64,000 bases of DNA from Maratus speciosus (taxonomy: Eukaryota > Arthropoda > Arachnida > Araneae > Salticidae). The notes beneath the pieces are model-generated. The model ran no database searches and had not been told where the DNA came from. It saw only the letters and a list, made by a program, of their open reading frames with translations. The stretch is taken from positions 597,399,068 through 597,463,067 of the forward strand of contig OZ010789.1 of assembly GCA_963932465.1 (NCBI GenBank), in the 5' to 3' direction. Positions 59,061 through 64,000 of this stretch are shown in pieces; positions within the stretch are counted from its first letter, which is position 1; every line of letters begins with the position of its first letter. Both the position numbers and the translations under genes were made by a program.

Positions 59061-59144
59061 TCAAAAAGGGAGGGGGGGGGGTGCGAAGCCATCGGACGAC
59101 TGTTGCGGGGCCGAGTTTAATTTTTGGCCACCCAGATAACCTTA
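59061..59144 (+). pseudogene. Older mariner-like transposase, left half of a split motif
   Basis: Just before the inserted element the frame reads GAEFNFWPPR, the start of the WPPRSPDLTPLDFF motif of mariner/IS630-type transposases. The continuation lies on the other side of the 2.2-kb insertion at 61352. The G-run at 59071-59080 disrupts the upstream frame. Confidence 0.5.
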
Positions 59145-59146
59145 TA

Positions 59147-61345
59147 CAGGGTGTCCGGTCTCAACGGTGTCCAATTGCTAATTCCTAAACCGTTAATCAT
59201 AGACATATAGTTCCAATTAGAAAAATGTTTTAAATGAGGTAAAGAAGTATTTTTAAAGCGATTTAGGTCAAGAAAAACATTTATTTAAAAATTACGAAAT
59301 TTAAATTTTTATACGGTCCCTCGGTTCTATAAGTGATATTTAGTAAACTTTTCCTATTTCTCTAACAAGTACGGCAAAAAAAGTCCCATTCATCTAACAC
59401 TAAAATTGACCGAGTTATGACATTTTCAATTTTATGACTTAAACCACTTTTCTGTAACCGAAAGCAGATGAGTTGGACCAAGCTTTCAGGGGTCGAACAC
59501 GAAGTGCTTAAAGTATTATAAAGGGCGTCCACCTAAACGATGTTCAATGGCTAATCCCTAAACCGTTAGTCTAAGACATATAGTTCCAATTACAAAAAGG
59601 TTTTAAATAATATAAAGAAGTATTTTCAAAGCGATTTAACTGAAGGTGCTGCCCCCTATAAATATTACGGTAGTGTTAATTTTTAATAATTAACTTTCAG
59701 ACAGGTTAAAATAATTGAAGAAATGAGTTTCAAAACTCGCCTTATCGAGAAAATCAAATTTTGGGAAATCGCATAAAATCGTTAAATGCGCCCATTGGTA
59801 TTCATTGAAAATTTGGAGATTGTAGTGTTTGATTGGTACAGTTATACCAATAGAATAGATTGATAGAGAAACACGATTTTTAAAATTTCGGATAAGGCGA
59901 GTTTCGAAACTGATGTCCTCAATTGAAATTTGACATTTTTTTTTTTTTTTTTTGGTAAGGAAATGAGTGTGTTTCTTTTGATGATTTTATTTTAAAAAGT
60001 TGTATTAATTTTATAAGCTTTTAACTTACGATGTTCGTATGTAATGTCTTCCTAATTCAAAATTTTTATTCCAATTTTAACTCTCTTCGAAATATCCGCT
60101 CAAGATTAAATTTTGCATAATTATGTAAATCTAATGACAATGTAATATTAATATGATTTTATGTACGTACCATTTATATTTATTTTACAGGACCACTCCA
60201 AAAATTTTGTATATATTATTGCCTACAAACACAAATTTTAAAATAAAAATCAGTAACATTTATGTAAGGCATCGAGATTCACAATGTAATTTTTCCAAAT
60301 GAAAGTGCGTTGCGTTTATATTTTTTATACAGTGCCGCACAAAAGAAGTCAGATACATTACGATGTATGAGCAGGGATTGTTTATTATACATTTTGATGA
60401 TATTATGCTGTTTTCAAATTCAACTTTTCAGTTCTTTATAAAAACTTGTTTGAAAAAAAATATTTTAGAGACCAAAATCAAAGCAGTAGTTTTGGAAATA
60501 ATATTATCGGATATGGAGGTCGTATTAAGTGGCCTCCCAGGTTGCCAGATTTGAATCTTTTAGATTTTTTTCTTTGGGGTTTTCTGAAAAATAAGGTATA
60601 TGAAAGAGAATCCACTAGTCGAGCAGATTTGTGGAATCGTATTGCTATGGCGTGGAGATCTGTAACACCTACAATGTTGAAAAAAGTAGAAGAATTTATT
60701 TCATATGTACATTTCTGCATTGTAGCCGAAGGGATGTCACTTCGAGCACGTTTTAAGATAACCTTAATTTTTATTAATTAAGTTTTAGATTAGGTAATCT
60801 AACTATGTATCATTTTATAAAGAGTTGTGACTGTTGCTTTTATAATCATTTAACAAAATTTCTGTTACTTTTTTTTTACTTATATTTTTAGTACAAGTTG
60901 TATATTTTGTTTTAATATGTCAGAATGAATAAAAATCTCAAAATATATTTGTAATGTTAATTTACTCTCAATGTTTAATGTTAAATTTATATCTGACGAT
61001 TATTTTTATTTCTAGTAAATTTGTGACTGACCCCTATTTTGCAGAAAAAAAGAGACTCCAACTTTAAACATCTATTACTCAGTCAGTTTTAATCGCAGAG
61101 GAATGGGACTTTTTTTGTATTACTTGTCAGTGCAATAGGATACTTTTACTAAATATCACTTCTAGGACCTGGGGACCGTATAAAAATTTTAATTTCGTAA
61201 TTTTTTAATAAATGTTTTTCTTGACCGAAATCACTTTAAAAATACTTCTTTACCTCATTTAAAACATTTTTGCAATTGGAACTGTATGTCTATGACTAAC
61301 GGTTTAGGAGTTAGCCATTGGACACCGTTGAGACCGGACACCCTG
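59147..61345 (+). mobile_element. Long-TIR mariner-like element, 2.2 kb
   Basis: The TIRs extend at least 300 bp (59147 to about 59465; about 61030-61345), starting CAGGGTGTCCGGTCTCAACG and sharing CGGTGTCCAAT, CCTAAACCGTTA, GTAAAGAAGTATTTTTAAAG, GTGATATTTAGTAAA and AAAAAAGTCCCATT. Flanks are TA (59145-59146, 61346-61347). A second partial copy of the outer TIR lies at 59515-59640. A 55-bp inverted pair (ACTCGCCTTATC against GATAAGGCGAGT) is at 59718-59925. CAGTGCCGCACAAAAGAAG at 60333 looks like the end of yet another TIR element, placed just before the transposase fragment. Ends of the same family occur at 34330, 36705 and 40425. Confidence 0.7.
60446..60781 (+). pseudogene. Mariner/IS630-type transposase C-terminal fragment
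   Basis: The frame gives GYGGRIKWPPRLPDLNLLDF, FLWGFLKNKVYE, SRADLWNRIAMAWRSVTP and MLKKVEEF, the standard C-terminal third of this transposase family, with the third catalytic acidic residue in the LPD segment. The N-terminal two thirds are absent. A TIR-like end (TGCCGCACAAAAGAA) stands about 110 bp upstream, so this is probably an internally deleted copy. A similar GGCCGCACAAAAGAA word at about 1680 may be another end of this family. Confidence 0.75.
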
Positions 61346-61351
61346 TATAAC

Positions 61352-61546
61352 ACACATCACTTGACTTTTTCATTTGGGTATTTGTGAAGGAAATCGTTTA
61401 CACGAGGAAAGTGTCGAACATTGATGACCTAAAGTCGAGGATTACAACCGCAATAGTCGCTGTGGATGCCGACATGCTTACCCGTAAATGGCGTGAAATC
61501 GAGTAAGGAGTTTATATTCTCCGTGAAATGATGGGCGCACGTGTAG
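61352..61546 (+). pseudogene. Older mariner-like transposase, right half of a split motif
   Basis: The frame reads DFFIWVFVKEIVYTRKVSNI, then DDLKSRITTAI, DMLTRKWREIE, a stop, and REMMGARVGIH. This is the end of a transposase of the LDFFLWGFVKDRVY…DLKxRI…MLxRTWxEIEYRL type. Together with 59061-59144 it forms one relic cut in two by the long-TIR element. Confidence 0.7.
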
Positions 61547-61616
61547 GAATTCATTGACAAGGGCCATAAAACTATATAACCATTAATGTTATTAATTTAA
61601 ATCTATCTTCAGTATA

Positions 61617-61922
61617 ACATTAAAAAATAAAAAATGAAATTAAAACAATATGATACATAAGCACCCTAAAAACTTAGTTCCCGTTTAAACGAAATCGAAA
61701 TAAATCTTAGATTTTTTTTTGGAAGGTTTGTATTTTAGATGTACTTAATCATTTGTTTTCACCTACCGTAAACATAATACAAAAGCAGCAATACAAATAT
61801 TTGCAACTTAAATTTGGAAAAAAGTCTAAGATTTTTTTTTCGATTTCGTTTGAACAGAATCGAAGTTTTTAGGGTGTTTTAAATATCATATTGTTTGAAT
61901 TTCATTTTTATTCTTTAACGTT
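61617..61922. repeat. Foldback MITE, about 105-bp arms
   Basis: AACATTAAAAAATAAAAAAT, GAAATTAAAACAATATGATA, CACCCTAAAAACTT, AACGAAATCGAAA and TCTTAGATTTTTTTT at the left are each opposed by complements at the right, ending TTCTTTAACGTT at 61922. The loop of about 100 bp is non-coding. Confidence 0.65.
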
Positions 61923-62084
61923 CTCTTGGTTTAACTCATTTGTTACAAAAATTTAACATTAAATGTAAAACTAACTGAATGAAATATCTTAATATCTGTC
62001 CCTTCTCGAGCTTAAATAATATAGGAAATAAATTTGTTTTTATTTTATTTGTTCGGTAAATTGGGTTTTTCGTTAATAAATATA

Positions 62085-62591
62085 CAGGGTGTCACAAAAG
62101 ACCCAGACACATTTTAAAATTCACTATAAAATCACGTAACTGTGGTATAGGAGTGCGTTTTGAACTAAAATGCGTCTCAAGATGAAAGGTTTTCTTCAAG
62201 CGAATGAAAAACATTAGTTCCAAACTTCGATCATATATGGCGGCACTTGTGCGTATGTTTGGTTTCATATATGTTTTTTTTCTGATTTTCAGATTTTATT
62301 TCGATTTGGTATCGTAGTTCCGACCAACGCTATTAGGTTTTTCTCTGGGTGTCGTTTCTATGTCACAGCGACAAAACTAATCTGGATATCAGAAAAAGCG
62401 CTTGTTTAAAACCAAAAACATGGACAAATGGTGCCGTCTATGATCGAAATATGGAATATATAATTTTTTAACTCACTTGTAGAAAACTTTTCATCGTGAG
62501 AAGCATTTTAGGCAAAATCGCATTTCTGTACAACAATTATTTTATTTTATACTCAATTTTCAAATGTGTTAGGGAATTTTGGGACACACTG
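62085..62591. mobile_element. Mariner-type MITE, about 507 bp
   Basis: The left end CAGGGTGTCACAAAAG follows TATA; the right end is the complement of CAGTGTGTCCCAAAAT, followed by GATA. Inner inverted matches are ACACATTTTAAAATTCA/AAATGTGT, TTTATTTT, and GCATTTTAG with GATCATATATGG/CTATGATCGAAATATGG. Non-coding. The right TA is displaced by one base, probably by a mutation. Confidence 0.55.
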
Positions 62592-62592
62592 G

Positions 62593-64000
62593 ATATGTAA
62601 GAACATATATATATATATATATATATATATGATTTCACAAGAAATCTAATTTTAAAGAACTGTTACATTAAACCCAATATTTCTTCCAATTATATCCTAG
62701 TTAATTTCTTTATGGTCGATCTGCTTCCCTGAAGTCACATTAGGAATATTTAACTTATAAATCAGGTATTTATTTGTACATATTTTGAGAACAAATAAAT
62801 ACTGTTGTATAATCTCTATACCTCTTATCTTTAAAAAGTCCACGTTTATAGTGTCGTAAAAGATATCAATAAAAATTTTAAGATTTCTATTTTTTCACAA
62901 AAACAAGAAAAAAATGTGACATGATTTTTTGTGCAAGACTAAATTCCGAAACGACAATTTGTTGTAATGCATTTTTGGAATATGTGCGGACATAGGAGAC
63001 GGCTAGTATATTAAAAACTTCATTGATTTTTCAATGCAAAACAACCTTTATTTTTTTTAAGTAAGACGTTTTCGCTAGAAATTTAATTCCTGAAAATTAA
63101 TCACACATTTTATTTGAATACCATAGCGGTAACTTCAGTTATCCATATTTCTTCTTGTGATATTTATGAACATTTACTAACAGTATTTGACACACATTTA
63201 TACAAATGATATTTTAAAAATTATTTTTAATATGCAGCAAGCTAAAATATAGTACATTAGGAACCTTAAAAACTGCTAGCTATTTTTCTAATTATAGAAA
63301 ATAAACAGAACCTTAAGTAATGTTTCAGATGTTTAATGCATATTATGTAGTAATTTTTAAATTTATATTAACCTGAAACACAGATAAATGCATATTTTAA
63401 GTATAATGCTATTATTAATAGGCAGAAATATATGATGCAATATTACTTTCAGGAATTTTTCAGTCAATAATAGCTATTAATATTTTTTATATAAACTTCA
63501 GATTTTTACTGAACATGATATCCGAACAATTGCTTCCACGTTTGCATATATCTTTCAACATGGACTTTCATTCTACAAATGTATCAATTGTTAAAAGATA
63601 GAGTTTACACTGTATACTTGAAAACTTTCCATAATTTCTTTTAATACGCATTAATAGCCAGGGGATATTTACGAATGTTAATAGTCGATCGGCATAAAAT
63701 TTCAGGAAACGAAACTATAACAGAACAGGAATTGATTATTGAATTTGTGTTACTTAAATAAAGAATGTTTCAAAGTGCCTACTTGAAAATTTTCCAAAAT
63801 ACCTTGAAATATGTTCGTGGGAAAGTAGGGATTATTTGAAATGTATTGCACTAATTAAAAACTCCCCAAAAATAAAATATATATCATGTTTTCAATATTG
63901 ACGTGGAGTCATAATCAACGGAGAGGAGATTAAACGTTAGTTATATAATATTTCTATCATAAATAAACATTATTATTGTAAACTGGAAAGATAGCCCTTC
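62593..64000. other. AT-rich non-coding flank
   Basis: An AT microsatellite at about 62607-62631, otherwise no gene, tRNA or transposon end was recognised to the edge of the window. Confidence 0.55.

Overview
The window is eukaryotic, AT-rich and gene-poor. Intron-sized non-coding stretches are packed with transposon relics, and there is no operon-like layout. A possible clip-domain exon (an arthropod-type module), Tc1/mariner relics, GIY-YIG Penelope-like elements, a tRNA-derived SINE and a Cc8L18.2-like relic all suggest an arthropod. A spider or other chelicerate is my inference from this repeat mix, not something the sequence proves.

Layout. 0-5.5 kb: tandem pogo-like MITEs, a reverse-strand Helentron-like repeat with eight 146-bp units, and a degenerate tandem block. 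7.7-9.6 kb: a broken Penelope-like element (RT plus GIY-YIG) with a hammerhead-ribozyme motif, then a MITE. 12-18 kb: a pogo-like MITE, a foldback element, a Helentron-like element, two small MITEs and one tRNA-shaped locus. 18-26 kb: a candidate TIR element, a Penelope tail with a second, very complete hammerhead motif, a 77-bp tandem duplication, a tail-to-tail pair of Penelope-like tails with a nested 205-bp MITE, and two more TIR elements. 27-34 kb: two complete SINEs with 12-bp target duplications, a second Helentron-like copy split by a Tc1 element, and a pogo-like element. 34-40 kb: ends of a long-TIR mariner family around a decayed Cc8L18.2-like gene. 40-47 kb: extremely AT-rich sequence with two near-palindromic MITEs. 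47-50 kb: a second Tc1 element and a LINE 3' fragment. 51-57 kb: three Helentron-like repeats and the clip-like exon. 57-62.6 kb: a deleted mariner, and a 2.2-kb long-TIR mariner inserted into an older transposase relic.

No transposase or reverse transcriptase here has an intact frame. Each carries stops, frameshifts, deletions or lost catalytic residues. The only plausible host-gene piece is the minus-strand exon at 54.0-54.2 kb. The tRNA-shaped locus at 17.5 kb has good Pol III boxes but an atypical anticodon loop.

The strongest observations are: three hammerhead motifs tied to Penelope-like sequence; an exact Tc1 insertion whose empty site is preserved in a second repeat copy; a MITE insertion whose empty site is the opposite arm of a palindrome; and a transposase gene split by a younger transposon. 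All coordinates and alignments were made by eye.
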